From Cedecea sp000277545 (GTDB lineage Bacteria; Pseudomonadota; Gammaproteobacteria; Enterobacterales; Enterobacteriaceae): a stretch of 64,000 bases of DNA. Position numbers and translations under genes: made by a program. The notes beneath the pieces were generated by a model. That model searched no databases and had not been told where the DNA came from. It saw nothing but the letters and a program-made list of their open reading frames with translations. Shown here in pieces: positions 1-9,124 of the stretch (positions are counted from its first letter, which is position 1; the number at the start of each line of letters is the position of its first letter). Where the stretch lies: the NCBI GenBank assembly GCA_050847315.1, contig CP193791.1, one strand, 5' to 3'.

Positions 1-2
1 GG

Positions 3-803
3 CTAGTCTGTAAAATCGTCCCCGTCCAGGGTGCTTAAATAACGCCCTGGCGTGGTGCCGAGCGCCTTTTTAAACATGGTAATAAACGCCGTGGTGGAGT
101 CGTACCCCAGAGACTCCGCCACGTTTTGCACGGTCATCCCGCTTATCAAATACCGCAGCGCCACGATGAGCTGCATCTGCTGCCGCCAGCGCAGAAAACT
201 CAGCCCCGTTTCTTTCCCCACCAGCCGGGCAAGATTACGCTCGCTCATCGCCATGTCGTCTGCCCACTGGGCCAGCGTTTTCTTCTCCTTCAGGTTTTTC
301 GCCATGCTGTCCGCCATCGCACGTATTTTGGGGTGTGAGGAGATCGGTAGCTGGAGCTGTTCCACCGGCTGATTAGGCAGCTCATCAAACAGCACCTGCA
401 CCAGCCGTTGAATGGGCGCACACTCGAGATGTTCATGGGGAACGTTGGACAGGCGCAGGATCAGTTCCCGCACCAGCGGCGAGATCTTCAGCGTGCAGCA
501 TTCCTGCGGCATGGCGACCGCCTCCGGTTCAATAAACAAAAAGCAGAGCCGCGCGTCCGCCGTCACCCGGTTGCTGTGTGGCATTTTCCCCGGCACCCAA
601 ACCGCATACTGCGGCGGCACCATCCACATCGAGTTGGTGACTTCGCTGGTGATACCGCCGTGGAGCGCCAGGATCAGCTGTCCTTTTCGATGGGTGTGGA
701 TGGGCTTTTCGTTATAGGTTTGCGCGGCGCGAATGCGAAACGCCAGCGCGGGCGTCACAATGCTGTCCGGGTCAAACCCTTCGAGATCCAGGTCACGTTC
801 CAT
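3..803 (-). CDS. nimR: AraC-family regulator, NimR (YeaM) type
   Basis: This 266-residue protein has an N-terminal cupin-like sensor half and a C-terminal AraC double helix-turn-helix (about residues 160-260, including SERNLARLVGKETGLSFLRW and the second helix pair ending near TPGRYLSTL). It is divergent from the NimT-type exporter at 902. In E. coli the NimR (YeaM) regulator represses nimT and responds to 2-nitroimidazole; sequence and neighbour both fit. The roughly 100 bp between the two genes should hold both promoters and the operator. The stop codon lies at the very edge of the window, so the gene is complete. Assignment rests on recalled similarity and synteny. Confidence 0.85.
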   Translation of the reverse strand: MERDLDLEGFDPDSIVTPALAFRIRAAQTYNEKPIHTHRKGQLILALHGGITSEVTNSMWMVPPQYAVWVPGKMPHSNRVTADARLCFLFIEPEAVAMPQECCTLKISPLVRELILRLSNVPHEHLECAPIQRLVQVLFDELPNQPVEQLQLPISSHPKIRAMADSMAKNLKEKKTLAQWADDMAMSERNLARLVGKETGLSFLRWRQQMQLIVALRYLISGMTVQNVAESLGYDSTTAFITMFKKALGTTPGRYLSTLDGDDFTD

Positions 804-901
804 AGCATGTCCGAATTTAGCGATAATCTGTCATTTTAGCTTGATTCGTAAAAAGGCAGAAGCGTGTATCTTTGCTTTACCGTTTTTCAGGACACAGACA
901 C

Positions 902-2104
902 ATGACTTCCACGACTTCAGCGAGCAAAAAGAGCCGCGCTCTGCTTCTGCTCGGCATTCTGATGATTGCCACCACCCTGCGCGTCACCTTTACCGGCGCG
1001 GCACCGCTGCTGGATATGGTGCGCGATGCACTTGCGCTGTCCACCGCGCAGATCGGGATTTTAACCACCCTGCCCCTGCTGGCCTTTGCGGTTGTTTCCC
1101 CGCTTGCCGCCGGGATCGCCCGCCGCTTTGGTACCGAGCGCAGCCTGTTTGGTGCGTTGCTGATCATCTGCGCCGGGATTGCTTTGCGCTCCGCCGGCCA
1201 CGCCGCGCTGCTGTATATCGGCACGGCTATCATCGGCTGCGGGATCGCCATGGGCAACGTGCTGCTGCCCAGCCTGCTTAAGCGCGACTTCCCCGGCCAG
1301 GTCGCCAAACTCACCGGTGCTTACTCGCTCACGATGGGCGTGGCCGCCGCGCTGGGCTCGGTGATGGTGGTGCCGATTGCTCTGCACGGCTTCGGCTGGT
1401 CCGGCGCCATGCTGTCGCTGATGATCTTCCCGCTGCTGGCGCTGATTGTCTGGCTGCCGCAGCTTGGCAGCAGCACGGTGATGAACCTGTCCGGCAACCC
1501 GGCGCTGCACAGCCGCGGCATCTGGTCTTCGCCGCTGGCCTGGCAGGTCACCCTGTATCTGGGGATTAACTCGCTGGTCTATTACGTGATTATCGGCTGG
1601 CTGCCTTCCATTCTGATCAGCCACGGCTACAACGAAGCCGAGGCCGGGTCGATACACGGTATTTTGCAGCTCGCCACCGCCATTCCGGGATTGTTTGTCG
1701 GCCTGATCCTGAGCCGCCTGAAAGACCAGCGCGGAATTGCCGCTCTGATGGCGCTGCTGTGGTGTCTGGCGACGCTCGGCCTTTGGCTGCTGCCGGCCTT
1801 CTCCATCTTCTGGGTGTCGCTCGGCGGCTTTGGCTCCAGTGCGGCGATGATTCTGGGGCTCTCATTCATTGGGATGCGCACCGGTTCCGCACATCAGGCG
1901 GCGGCGCTGTCCGGCATGGCTCAGTGCGTAGGCTATCTTCTGGCCGCCTTCGGCCCGCCGGTGATGGGGAAGATTCATGACATTACCGGCAGCTGGGCGA
2001 TCCCTTTATTAGGTTGCGCGCTACTTTCGGTCGTCATGGGCGTCTTTGGGGCTTATGCTGGACGCCAGAAAGAGATTGGCGCGGCGGAGAAAGCCGCGGC
2101 CTGA
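902..2104 (+). CDS. nimT: MFS exporter, NimT (YeaN/CynX family)
   Basis: A 400-residue, very hydrophobic protein with about 12 membrane spans, of the cyanate/nitroimidazole branch of the major facilitator superfamily. NimT in E. coli exports 2-nitroimidazole. An in-frame start 30 bases earlier exists, but the ATG at 902 has an AGGA upstream and gives the usual family N-terminus (MTSTTSASKKSRALLLLGI). It is divergent from nimR. The downstream methyltransferase starts 22 bp after the stop with a strong AAGGAGG site, so the two may be co-transcribed. Confidence 0.85.
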   Translation: MTSTTSASKKSRALLLLGILMIATTLRVTFTGAAPLLDMVRDALALSTAQIGILTTLPLLAFAVVSPLAAGIARRFGTERSLFGALLIICAGIALRSAGHAALLYIGTAIIGCGIAMGNVLLPSLLKRDFPGQVAKLTGAYSLTMGVAAALGSVMVVPIALHGFGWSGAMLSLMIFPLLALIVWLPQLGSSTVMNLSGNPALHSRGIWSSPLAWQVTLYLGINSLVYYVIIGWLPSILISHGYNEAEAGSIHGILQLATAIPGLFVGLILSRLKDQRGIAALMALLWCLATLGLWLLPAFSIFWVSLGGFGSSAAMILGLSFIGMRTGSAHQAAALSGMAQCVGYLLAAFGPPVMGKIHDITGSWAIPLLGCALLSVVMGVFGAYAGRQKEIGAAEKAAA

Positions 2105-2126
2105 ACAGACCCCCAAGGAGGATCGA

Positions 2127-2867
2127 ATGGCATCATCGGCACCGCAGAACATTTTCGACGACCCGGTATTTTTTGAAAATTACCGTCAGTTACGGGAGCA
2201 GGACTCTGGCCTTAACGGGCTGCTGGAGATCCCCGAGCTTTACTCCCTGCTGCCCGCGCTGGATGGCCTGAAGATCCTCGACCTGGGCTGCGGCTTTGGC
2301 GACTTTGCCCGCTTCGCCCGCGCCCACGGGGCGGCAAGCGTGACGGGTTTTGATATCTCGGAAAAGATGCTCGCCCAGGCGCGAGCCGCAACCCAGGACA
2401 CAAACATCAGCTACCACAATTTACCGCTGGAGCAATTCTCGCCGGAGGGTGAAACCTGGGATCTGGCGATTTCGTCGCTGGCGCTGCACTACCTCGAAGA
2501 TTTCGCCCGCCTGAGCAACGCTATCTTTGCTGCGTTAAAACCCAGCGGGCAGTTTATCTTCTCCGTCGAACACCCGATGTGCACCGCCTTCCCGGTAGGC
2601 TGGCAACCCTATAAAGAAGAGGTTATCTGGCCGGTGAACCACTATCACCAGCAAGGCTTACGCCACACCAGCTGGTTCGTGGAGGATGTGCAAAAGTACC
2701 ACCGCACCACGGAAACCTATGTCAATACCCTGCTCGACAGCGGCTTCGCCCTCACCCGAATGCTGGAAACTAAACCGAGGGCAGAAACCCTGGCACAGCA
2801 TCCACGTCTGGCAAAAGAGATGCGCCGTCCGGCCTTTTTGATTCTTCGGGCAACTAAGCCTCGGTAA
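2127..2867 (+). CDS. Class I SAM-dependent methyltransferase
   Basis: A 246-residue protein with a Rossmann-type methyltransferase fold. Motif I is ILDLGCGFGDFARFARAHGA (about residues 52-71), followed by the acidic VTGFDISEKML strand that would hold the SAM ribose, and a WDLAISSLALHYLED motif-IV region. The substrate cannot be read from the sequence; such proteins modify small molecules or biosynthetic intermediates. The start is set by AAGGAGG seven bases before the ATG. It follows nimT on the same strand and probably shares its transcript. Confidence 0.85.
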   Translation: MASSAPQNIFDDPVFFENYRQLREQDSGLNGLLEIPELYSLLPALDGLKILDLGCGFGDFARFARAHGAASVTGFDISEKMLAQARAATQDTNISYHNLPLEQFSPEGETWDLAISSLALHYLEDFARLSNAIFAALKPSGQFIFSVEHPMCTAFPVGWQPYKEEVIWPVNHYHQQGLRHTSWFVEDVQKYHRTTETYVNTLLDSGFALTRMLETKPRAETLAQHPRLAKEMRRPAFLILRATKPR

Positions 2868-2959
2868 AGATAAGGTCTATGATGCGATTTAAGCAGGAGC
2901 CAGGGCATCGCTTTATATCCGACGGTGACTTCAACCGCATGTCGCTTCTGTTTTCTTAT

Positions 2960-3072
2960 CCTCACCCTAACCCTCTCCCTGGAAGGGAGAGGGAATAGAT
3001 AAAGTTCTCTGAAATCACTTTCCCCGACATATGTTTTCTGCCTCTCCCTTTGGGAGAGGGTCGGGGTGAGGG
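2960..3072. repeat. Paired inverted intergenic repeat (REP-like)
   Basis: Two near-complementary units lie between convergent genes: CCTCACCCTAACCCTCTCCC at 2960 with its own internal hairpin (to 2993), and CCTCTCCCTTTGGGAGAGGG at 3041 continuing into GTCGGGGTGAGGG (to 3072). Each unit folds alone, and the two can pair with each other. This is the type of GC-rich palindrome found many times between enterobacterial genes, and it may also end transcription from both sides. Confidence 0.7.
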
Positions 3073-3100
3073 CTGTTACCCGCGCCCCTAAACCCCGAAT

Positions 3101-3808
3101 TTATCTCTCAGCGGCGGCCAGGAACGCCTCAACCAAAGGGGATGGTCTGCCTTTCAGCGCATTACGTTCGTGCTGGAACAGCGTTGCCACAAAGAACGGA
3201 TGCCCCTGAAGTTCAACCGCACGAATCTCGCCCTGCTTATCCCAGCCGGTCGGCTTCAGGGGTTCACCGGCAAGCGCGGTTGCAAACAGCTCCGCAATGC
3301 CGTAGTTGCAGTGGTAGCCCTCTTCAATTTCCGTCTTGCCATAGGCACGCCCGGTGATGGAGTCTGCCAGCAGCGAGATGCTGTCTGAAACCTCCACCAG
3401 CGAGCAGCTCAGGCGGCCAATCACCAGTCGCCCTTCGCTCGCGGTTTCCGCATGGCCTGCATCTTCCCAGCCGAGCACGTTACGCGCATACTCCACCACC
3501 GCATACTGGAACCCGGCGCAGGTACCGAGGAAAGGCACGCCGTTTTCTCGCGCAAAGCGAACGGCAAGGTAAGCGGCATCTTCATTCAGATAAGGGCTGG
3601 AAGGTACGCACCAGATGGCGTCATAGCCCACCAGATCTTCAGGGCTGGTCACTTCCAGCGAGGAGACCCAGTCATAATCCGCGCTGACGCCAAGCGCGGC
3701 GGCCGCATTATCTAACGCCTGAGGAATGGCCTGGTGTGCAATCACCGCCGGGTTATAATCGCCGACAAGCGCAATACGTAAAGTGGATTTCAACTGTGTG
3801 TCTGACAT
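3101..3808 (-). CDS. CTP-synthase-like class I glutamine amidotransferase
   Basis: A 235-residue protein resembling the glutaminase domain of CTP synthase without the synthetase half. The nucleophile elbow GTCAGFQYAVVEYARNVLGW (about residues 101-120) supplies the Cys, and the C-terminal LQGHPFFVATLFQHE supplies a His and a Glu in the order expected for the class I triad. The family is widespread in bacteria as a stand-alone protein of unknown acceptor. I chose the ATG at 3808 because the protein aligns from MSDTQLKSTLRIALVGDYNP; longer in-frame starts add unrelated residues. Confidence 0.8.
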   Translation of the reverse strand: MSDTQLKSTLRIALVGDYNPAVIAHQAIPQALDNAAAALGVSADYDWVSSLEVTSPEDLVGYDAIWCVPSSPYLNEDAAYLAVRFARENGVPFLGTCAGFQYAVVEYARNVLGWEDAGHAETASEGRLVIGRLSCSLVEVSDSISLLADSITGRAYGKTEIEEGYHCNYGIAELFATALAGEPLKPTGWDKQGEIRAVELQGHPFFVATLFQHERNALKGRPSPLVEAFLAAAER

Positions 3809-3970
3809 GCTTTGGTTGGCCTTATGTTTGAGGGAAGAGAACAACATAAGGAATGATAGAGTAGGCGTTTTGCTTTGCGCTGGCAACCGCAAAAATTGGC
3901 AGTCTTTCACCGCTTTCCATCCGGACAAACAATGTAGTAACGTGTCGAGTTCACTTCATCGAAGAAAAAA

Positions 3971-4474
3971 ATGAAAGCAAAAATACTGGTTAGCGCCTGT
4001 CTGATGGGGTTTCAGGTCCGCTATGATGGTCGCGAAAAATCACAAACTGGCGCAGCCCTCGCCCGACTGCAGGCCGAAGGCCGCCTGGTTATCCACTGTC
4101 CTGAACTCGCCGCCGGGCTGCCAACACCTCGCCTCCCCGCAGAGCTTAGTGGAGGCAGCGGTGAAGCCGCTTTACTCGGACATGCCGCCATTCTGGAAAG
4201 CGACGGCGCAGACGTCACCGAACCTTATCTTCTTGCCGCCTGGCTCGCGCTTCAAACCGCCCGGGAGAATAACTGCCTGTTTGCTATTCTTACCGACGGC
4301 AGCCCGACCTGCGGCAGTCAGAAGATTTACGATGGCCACTTTGCAGGCAAAACAATCCCGGGTCAGGGCGTCGCGGCAGCACTGTTGCGTCAGCACGGCA
4401 TCGAAGTCTTTGCGGACCATCAGGTCCCACTCTTGCTGAGCAGGCTTGAGACCGTCGATAAGGAGAGAGCATGA
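3971..4474 (+). CDS. DUF523 family protein (YbbK type)
   Basis: A 167-residue DUF523 protein. Conserved pieces are the N-terminal KILVSACLMGFQVRYDG, the HCPELAAGLPTPR segment and the SPTCGSQKIYDG motif near residues 115-126. The function is unknown; the conserved cysteines could bind metal or a thiolate substrate. It overlaps the DUF488 gene by four bases (ATGA), so translation of the pair is coupled. Confidence 0.85.
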   Translation: MKAKILVSACLMGFQVRYDGREKSQTGAALARLQAEGRLVIHCPELAAGLPTPRLPAELSGGSGEAALLGHAAILESDGADVTEPYLLAAWLALQTARENNCLFAILTDGSPTCGSQKIYDGHFAGKTIPGQGVAAALLRQHGIEVFADHQVPLLLSRLETVDKERA

Positions 4475-4824
4475 TCCGCTGTAAACGCGTCTATGAAGAC
4501 CCGGCTGAAGATGATGGCTACCGCGTGCTGGTGGACAGACTGTGGCCGAGAGGAATGAAAAAAAGCGACCTGCACTACGATGAATGGCCGAAGGAACTGG
4601 CGCCCTCAAACAAGCTACGCCAAGCCTTTCACAGCGAAACTATCGACTTTGCCGCCTTCAGCAAGCTCTACAGGCAAGAGCTTAGGCAACATCAGGACGC
4701 AGCCCAGGCGCTTGCCCGACGCGGCGAACACGGCACGCTGACATTGCTGTATGGCGCAAAAAATACCGACCAGAACCATGCGCTAGTGCTGGCCGACTTT
4801 TTACGTCACTGCCGGGATCAATAG
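4471..4824 (+). CDS. yeaO: DUF488 family protein (YeaO type)
   Basis: A 117-residue DUF488 protein that matches E. coli YeaO: the N-terminal CKRVYEDPAEDDGYRVLVDR, then LWPRGMKKSDLHYDEWPKEL, and the C-terminal LTLLYGAKNTDQNHALVLAD. Its biochemical role is unknown. The ATG overlaps the DUF523 stop (ATGA). Its end overlaps the convergent gene at 4818 by seven bases. Confidence 0.85.
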   Translation: MIRCKRVYEDPAEDDGYRVLVDRLWPRGMKKSDLHYDEWPKELAPSNKLRQAFHSETIDFAAFSKLYRQELRQHQDAAQALARRGEHGTLTLLYGAKNTDQNHALVLADFLRHCRDQ

Positions 4825-5123
4825 CTGAGGTGGAGCTCGTCTTCCTGTGGGGAAAAATCTTTGTCCAGCGGCATTAAATGCTCGGCACGCACGAAGGCGT
4901 AGCCCTGGCGGCCATCAAAAGCGATAACCTCGCCGGTCACCAGCCAAAGCGGATAGTTTGCCTCCGGCGGAAGCTGCGTTACCACGCCTGTCACCGGATT
5001 AACAAAGCGCTCCCCCGGCTGACACAGCCCGAACAGTTCTACCGCTTTACCAATATTCACCCGCCCGGCGGCGGTACGAGCGCCGATGATCATCGCCAGG
5101 CTGCCCGGTTTTAATTGAAACAT
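4818..5123 (-). CDS. Hypothetical protein, about 101 residues
   Basis: I do not recognise a named family. The protein starts MFQLKPGSLAMIIGARTAAG and reads like a small beta-barrel: alternating hydrophobic strands, many glycines, no signal peptide or membrane segment. A GAGGGGAG site precedes the ATG at 5123. It is convergent with yeaO with a short overlap, which supports a real gene in a compact region. Confidence 0.6.
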   Translation of the reverse strand: MFQLKPGSLAMIIGARTAAGRVNIGKAVELFGLCQPGERFVNPVTGVVTQLPPEANYPLWLVTGEVIAFDGRQGYAFVRAEHLMPLDKDFSPQEDELHLSY

Positions 5124-5216
5124 TGCTGCTCCCCTCACTTTTTCGCCGCGAGATCAGAACATTCCTGGCGCAAAAAGTAAACGGCATGGCCACCCGTAAC
5201 TAAGGTTTTTCTTAAA

Positions 5217-6095
5217 TTATTTTGCGAGCCTGTCCGACAGCGCCGCCAGGAACAGCCTCAACGCAGCGGGCAGGTAGCTTCGGCTCCGATAGATACCGTA
5301 GATCCCCATCGATCGCGGCGGATAAGCTTCAAGCACTTTGACCAGCTCCCCGCTCTCGAACCGCGGCTTAGCATCCTGAACCGGCAGCATCGCAATCCCC
5401 ACGCCGTCCGCGACCGCGTCCATCAGCACCACGGAGTCATTGGCACTGAAGTTGCCGCTTACCTCCACGTTCAGCGGCTCACCGTTTTCATCCACCATTT
5501 GCCAGATGTTGCGCAGGAAATAGCTATATTGCAGGCAATTGTGGTGCGCGAGATCGCCCGGCGTGCGCGGCATCCCCCTTTGCTCAATGTAGGACGGCGA
5601 GGCATAAAGCCGGGAGTCACATTCCCCCAGGCGGCGGGCGATAATATTGGGATCGAGATCGTTGGTGATGCGAATAGCCAGATCGATACGCTCCTCAATC
5701 ATATTCACCGCCTGGCTGCTGACGTGCAGCTCGACCCTCACGTCCGGGTAGTCGCGCAGGAAGTCAGACAAGAAAGGCACAATGTAATACCGGGCGCCAA
5801 ACTGGGAACAGGCCACCCGCAGAGTCCCCGAAGGCAAATCCTGCTGCTTCTGCGCCGCAATACTTTCCGCTACCTCGTTGAGCGCTCGGGTTTGCTGCAG
5901 CACCCGCTCACCGGTCGGCGTTAGCGTCAGTTTGCGGGAGGAGCGATGCAACAGCCGCTCTCCCGCCCAGTGCTCCATTTGCTCCAGATAGCGGCTCACC
6001 ATCGGCCGGGACATATTTAACGCCCGCGCCGCGGCGCTCAGGCTGCCCAGTTCACAAATGCGGGTATAGACTTTTGCAGCAATGATTCTGTCCAT
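5217..6095 (-). CDS. LysR-family transcriptional regulator
   Basis: About 292 residues. The N-terminal winged helix-turn-helix (ELGSLSAAARALNMSRPMVS, about residues 15-34) and the following RLLHRSSRKLTLTPTGE are classic LysR; the rest is a type 2 periplasmic-binding-like effector domain of the LrhA/DmlR-like branch. It is divergent from the metallo-beta-lactamase-fold gene at 6228, the usual arrangement for a LysR protein and its target. An in-frame ATG four codons upstream is an alternative start. Confidence 0.85.
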   Translation of the reverse strand: MDRIIAAKVYTRICELGSLSAAARALNMSRPMVSRYLEQMEHWAGERLLHRSSRKLTLTPTGERVLQQTRALNEVAESIAAQKQQDLPSGTLRVACSQFGARYYIVPFLSDFLRDYPDVRVELHVSSQAVNMIEERIDLAIRITNDLDPNIIARRLGECDSRLYASPSYIEQRGMPRTPGDLAHHNCLQYSYFLRNIWQMVDENGEPLNVEVSGNFSANDSVVLMDAVADGVGIAMLPVQDAKPRFESGELVKVLEAYPPRSMGIYGIYRSRSYLPAALRLFLAALSDRLAK

Positions 6096-6227
6096 TCTTT
6101 CGCCCATCTGTTCGATTTATGAAACTTATCTTACCTGAATAAGGCCATTACGATTCACAAAATGCAATTTACACTGTTTCTCATTCCCAAACGGGCCCAT
6201 TGATTCAGTTAATCAGGATAGAAAAAG

Positions 6228-7076
6228 ATGAAGACACAGACCCTGGCCGCGGCCACCCTTTTGTTCTCCACGGCAAGCTTTGCCGCCCCGCTGACGCTGG
6301 ACGTCTACAACCCACAGGACAAAGGCGTCTTCCCGGTCACCTCTACGCTGATCAGCGGCCCAACGGAAGCCACGTTGATTGATGCCCAGTTCAGCGTTAA
6401 AGACGGCGAGGCGCTGGTGAAAATGATTCAACACAGCGGCAAAAAGCTGACCCGCGTGCTTATCACCGCCGGTGACCCGGATTATTACTTTGGCCTGGAG
6501 CCCATTGTTAAAGCGTACCCGCAGGTAAAAATTGAAGCCACGCCGCTGGTCGTCGACCATATCAACCAAACCAAAGCAGAGAAGCTCAAATACTGGGGCC
6601 CAATCCTGAAAGATGGCGCGCCAAAAGAAGTCTTCGTGCCGCAGGTGACGCACGAGACAACCTTCACCGTCGACGGTGAAAAAATTGAGCTGCGCCAGCC
6701 CGCTTCTCACGCTGCATATCTGTGGATCCCGGCCAACAAAACGATTCTTGGCGGCGTAGGTGTCAGCTCCGGTATTCACGTCTGGACCGCCGATTCCCAG
6801 ACAAAAGCTGCCCGTCAGGAATGGCGCGATGTGCTGGATGAAATGGCGGCCCTGAAGCCAAAACGCGTGATCCCGGGCCACTACATTGGTGAAGTCAAAC
6901 CAGGCGCGGCCCCGGTGGTCTTTACCGGCGACTATTTAGCCGACTTTGAGCTGGCGCTGAAGAAAGGAAAAAGCGCCCCGGTCATCGCTGAGATGAAGCA
7001 AAAATATCCGGGCCTGGCCGATGAAAGCTCGCTGGAGATGAGCGCCAAAGTGAATACCGGCGAAATGAAGTGGTGA
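6228..7076 (+). CDS. Periplasmic metallo-beta-lactamase-fold protein with altered metal site
   Basis: A 282-residue secreted protein: signal peptide MKTQTLAAATLLFSTASFAA, then an MBL fold. Where active MBL enzymes carry HxHxDH, this one reads ITAGDPDYYFGLEP (about residues 85-98), so all three histidines are replaced (A, D, Y). A later His is kept in IPGHYIGE. Relatives typically read HGHPDH at this place. It may therefore bind metal weakly or not at all. It is divergent from a LysR regulator and ends at a strong terminator. Confidence 0.8.
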   Translation: MKTQTLAAATLLFSTASFAAPLTLDVYNPQDKGVFPVTSTLISGPTEATLIDAQFSVKDGEALVKMIQHSGKKLTRVLITAGDPDYYFGLEPIVKAYPQVKIEATPLVVDHINQTKAEKLKYWGPILKDGAPKEVFVPQVTHETTFTVDGEKIELRQPASHAAYLWIPANKTILGGVGVSSGIHVWTADSQTKAARQEWRDVLDEMAALKPKRVIPGHYIGEVKPGAAPVVFTGDYLADFELALKKGKSAPVIAEMKQKYPGLADESSLEMSAKVNTGEMKW

Positions 7077-7090
7077 TTCGCTAAACGTAA

Positions 7091-7157
7091 AAAGGGAGCA
7101 AAAGCTCCCTTTACTACGATCAGCAAACTAAAAAGGGAGCCTGCGCTCCCTTTTTAT
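7091..7157. terminator. Tandem terminator hairpins between convergent genes
   Basis: Two similar hairpins follow each other: AAAGGGAGC-AAAA-GCTCCCTTT (7091-7112) and AAAAGGGAGC-CTGC-GCTCCCTTTTT (7131-7155). Each has an A-run on one side and a T-run on the other, so they can stop transcription from both the MBL gene and the SDR gene. Confidence 0.8.
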
Positions 7158-8266
7158 TATTTGAAGTCGACCTTCATCAGCTCGGGAATAGAATAATCCC
7201 GGGTGGTTTCCACGCAACGGCTGATGTAATCCACAAAGCGCGGCGGCGGAGACATGCCTAAATCCAGCAGCTTCTCGTTAGAGAAACGCACGTTCAGCAT
7301 AGAGAACTCCCCGTACAGACGCATCGCACGCAGCATTAAGCGCTCATTGCACGGCCCGTAAATGGATTTGAAGCTTCTGCGGCTTTTCACCAGCTCGCTG
7401 TAATCCACCTGCTCGTAATTGGAGAAGATCGGCGTCTGGTTCAGCGCGCTGGACATCGCTTCATCGATGTCAGCAAAGCGGATGCTGCTCACGTCCCCGG
7501 CGGAGATGTGGTAGATCTTCTCTTTCAGCGAGTCGCTCTTCGCCAGCAGCAGCAGCGCTTCTGCGCAATAGTCCACCGGAATAACGTCGATTTTGTCATC
7601 CAGGGAGCACATAAATTTCCCGAGCATCAGCACCATGCGGAAGACCCAGAAAATGCTGCTGGACGGGCGGCAGCCCTGCTCGCTGTGGCCCACCACGATG
7701 GATGGACGAGCGATAACCAGCGGCAGCTGCGGGAACTGCTCGGACATCATGCGTTCGATGGTGGACTTAGACCAGGTGTACTGCACCAGGTGCTCTTCTT
7801 CCGGCTTGCTCGACATGCTTTCCGTGACCAGCGTGCCCGCATCCGGTACACAGGACATTGCGGTGCCGACGTGCAGGAAACGCTGCAGGCCCTTCACCTG
7901 GGACATGCGGCGAGCAAACTGCAGCGTGCCTTCCACGTTAACTTTCCAGATCAGCGCATTCTCGCCAAACGACGCCACCGCGGCGCAGTTAATAACGTGC
8001 GTGACGCTGGACAGTCTTTCATCATCCAGAAAATGTTCAGGCTCGGCTAAGTCACCCAGCAATATATTTTCCGGGTTAATTTGTGCCAGCTGTGCTTCAG
8101 TACAGCCAAAATTAGCAAGGTTATTTCTGATTCTGGCCACGCCCTCCTGAGGAGAGTTCGCTCGTACCAATAGTAATACGGTATTGAAAGAAGATTCAGA
8201 GAGGGATCGGGCTAAAACCGCGCCGCCCAGGAAACCTGTCGCACCGGTAATCAAAAGTTGACTCAT
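7157..8266 (-). CDS. Extended SDR / thioester-reductase-like NAD(P)-binding protein
   Basis: A 369-residue protein with an N-terminal Rossmann fold (ITGATGFLGGAVLARSLSES, about residues 6-25) and the SDR Tyr-x3-Lys pair in QYTWSKSTIERM. The whole looks like the 'male sterility'/thioester reductase group, which reduces acyl thioesters or sugars. Substrate unknown. I chose the ATG at 8266 because the NAD-binding motif then lies next to the N-terminus as in relatives; TGAGG lies just upstream. The region before it is AT-rich and likely holds its promoter. Confidence 0.75.
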   Translation of the reverse strand: MSQLLITGATGFLGGAVLARSLSESSFNTVLLLVRANSPQEGVARIRNNLANFGCTEAQLAQINPENILLGDLAEPEHFLDDERLSSVTHVINCAAVASFGENALIWKVNVEGTLQFARRMSQVKGLQRFLHVGTAMSCVPDAGTLVTESMSSKPEEEHLVQYTWSKSTIERMMSEQFPQLPLVIARPSIVVGHSEQGCRPSSSIFWVFRMVLMLGKFMCSLDDKIDVIPVDYCAEALLLLAKSDSLKEKIYHISAGDVSSIRFADIDEAMSSALNQTPIFSNYEQVDYSELVKSRRSFKSIYGPCNERLMLRAMRLYGEFSMLNVRFSNEKLLDLGMSPPPRFVDYISRCVETTRDYSIPELMKVDFK

Positions 8267-8540
8267 TATTATAACCTCAGGAGTGAAAACACGAGCATAG
8301 TAAAATGGCAAAAATAAACGTTTCCTCAATAAAGCGGATTACCTTTACATTATGCCCAGTACTTTCGTGTAACGGTTTGTACATCCTTGTTTTAAAAGAA
8401 AAATAAAAATAAAAAATTAATTTCAGGCGCAATTATTTTGACTATTTATTGATGTCGGTAATATTAAGAAAACCTTAATAAACGATAAACAGAACCGTTA
8501 TTTCTAGGTAATCAGGAACTCTTTTTAATTTACAGGAAAT
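8267..8540. other. AT-rich intergenic region
   Basis: About 270 bp, strongly AT-rich from 8395 onward. No reading frame with a ribosome binding site was found. It most likely holds the promoter of the leftward SDR gene; I see no clear repeat or operator. Confidence 0.5.
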
Positions 8541-8562
8541 AAAAAGCCCACAACAGTGGGCT
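8541..8562 (-). terminator. Terminator of yqaE
   Basis: On the minus strand the hairpin AGCCCAC-TGTT-GTGGGCT is followed by TTTTTATTT. It lies 65 bp after the yqaE stop codon. Confidence 0.75.
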
Positions 8563-8627
8563 GGAGGTGAGTTGCCAAAGCAGTCATTTTTTCTCGGGCG
8601 CAGGCGTCGCAGCAATGGCCCAACAGG

Positions 8628-8786
8628 TCAATCCCGGGTCTGAACCCAGAACGCGTGAATCAGGCCGGGGAAGTAGCCCAGCAGGGTGAGGATGATATTG
8701 AGGATGAAGGCCCAGCCAAAACCTTTGCCGATAAGCACACCCAACGGTGGCAGGATAATTGTGAAAACAACGCGCCAAAACCCCAT
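8628..8786 (-). CDS. yqaE: YqaE/Pmp3-family small membrane protein
   Basis: A 52-residue protein starting MGFWRVVFTIILPPLGVLIG, followed by a second membrane span around ILNIILTLLGYFPGLIHAFW. This is the complete Pmp3/YqaE proteolipid signature: two transmembrane helices with the PPLGV motif in the first. Members are small inner-membrane proteins linked to membrane stress. An AGGAGT site precedes the ATG. A longer overlapping frame on the same strand is not the gene. Confidence 0.9.
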   Translation of the reverse strand: MGFWRVVFTIILPPLGVLIGKGFGWAFILNIILTLLGYFPGLIHAFWVQTRD

Positions 8787-9124
8787 ATAAACTCCTGATA
8801 AATTAGATTAGTCCATACTAAAAAAACACCTTGCCCTTAAAGCGTAGACGAATCTCAGAGGTTTGTTCAGAGTGATAATTCTGGAAAATTTAGTTTCATA
8901 ACTCAATGTTGAAAAAAATATCATGCGGCACTTGCCAACCATAACAACTCAGGATAATTTCTTGCCTTCGGTAGCTCGATGAACCCTCATTCCGCTATCG
9001 AAATATGCCTATATTTCTCCTCCACTGGAGGGGCCGGAACCACTCAAAAAACGATCCGGTCGATCACCAATTATATTAATGATGATAGCCTTATGGTGAC
9101 CCGGCGTTTGCCGGGTTTTTTCGA
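8787..9124. other. Intergenic region ending in an orphan rightward terminator
   Basis: This 338-bp gap has no convincing gene. At its right end ACCCGG-CGTTTG-CCGGGT plus a T-run (9099-9121) is a strong terminator for the plus strand, yet no rightward gene precedes it. A short RNA transcribed rightward from this gap is possible. On the minus strand the same hairpin has no T-run. Confidence 0.4.

Noticed and set aside
8584..8778. 64-residue minus-strand frame over yqaE
   Set aside because: It is out of frame with the clear Pmp3/YqaE protein (8628-8786), has no ribosome site and an unnatural composition.
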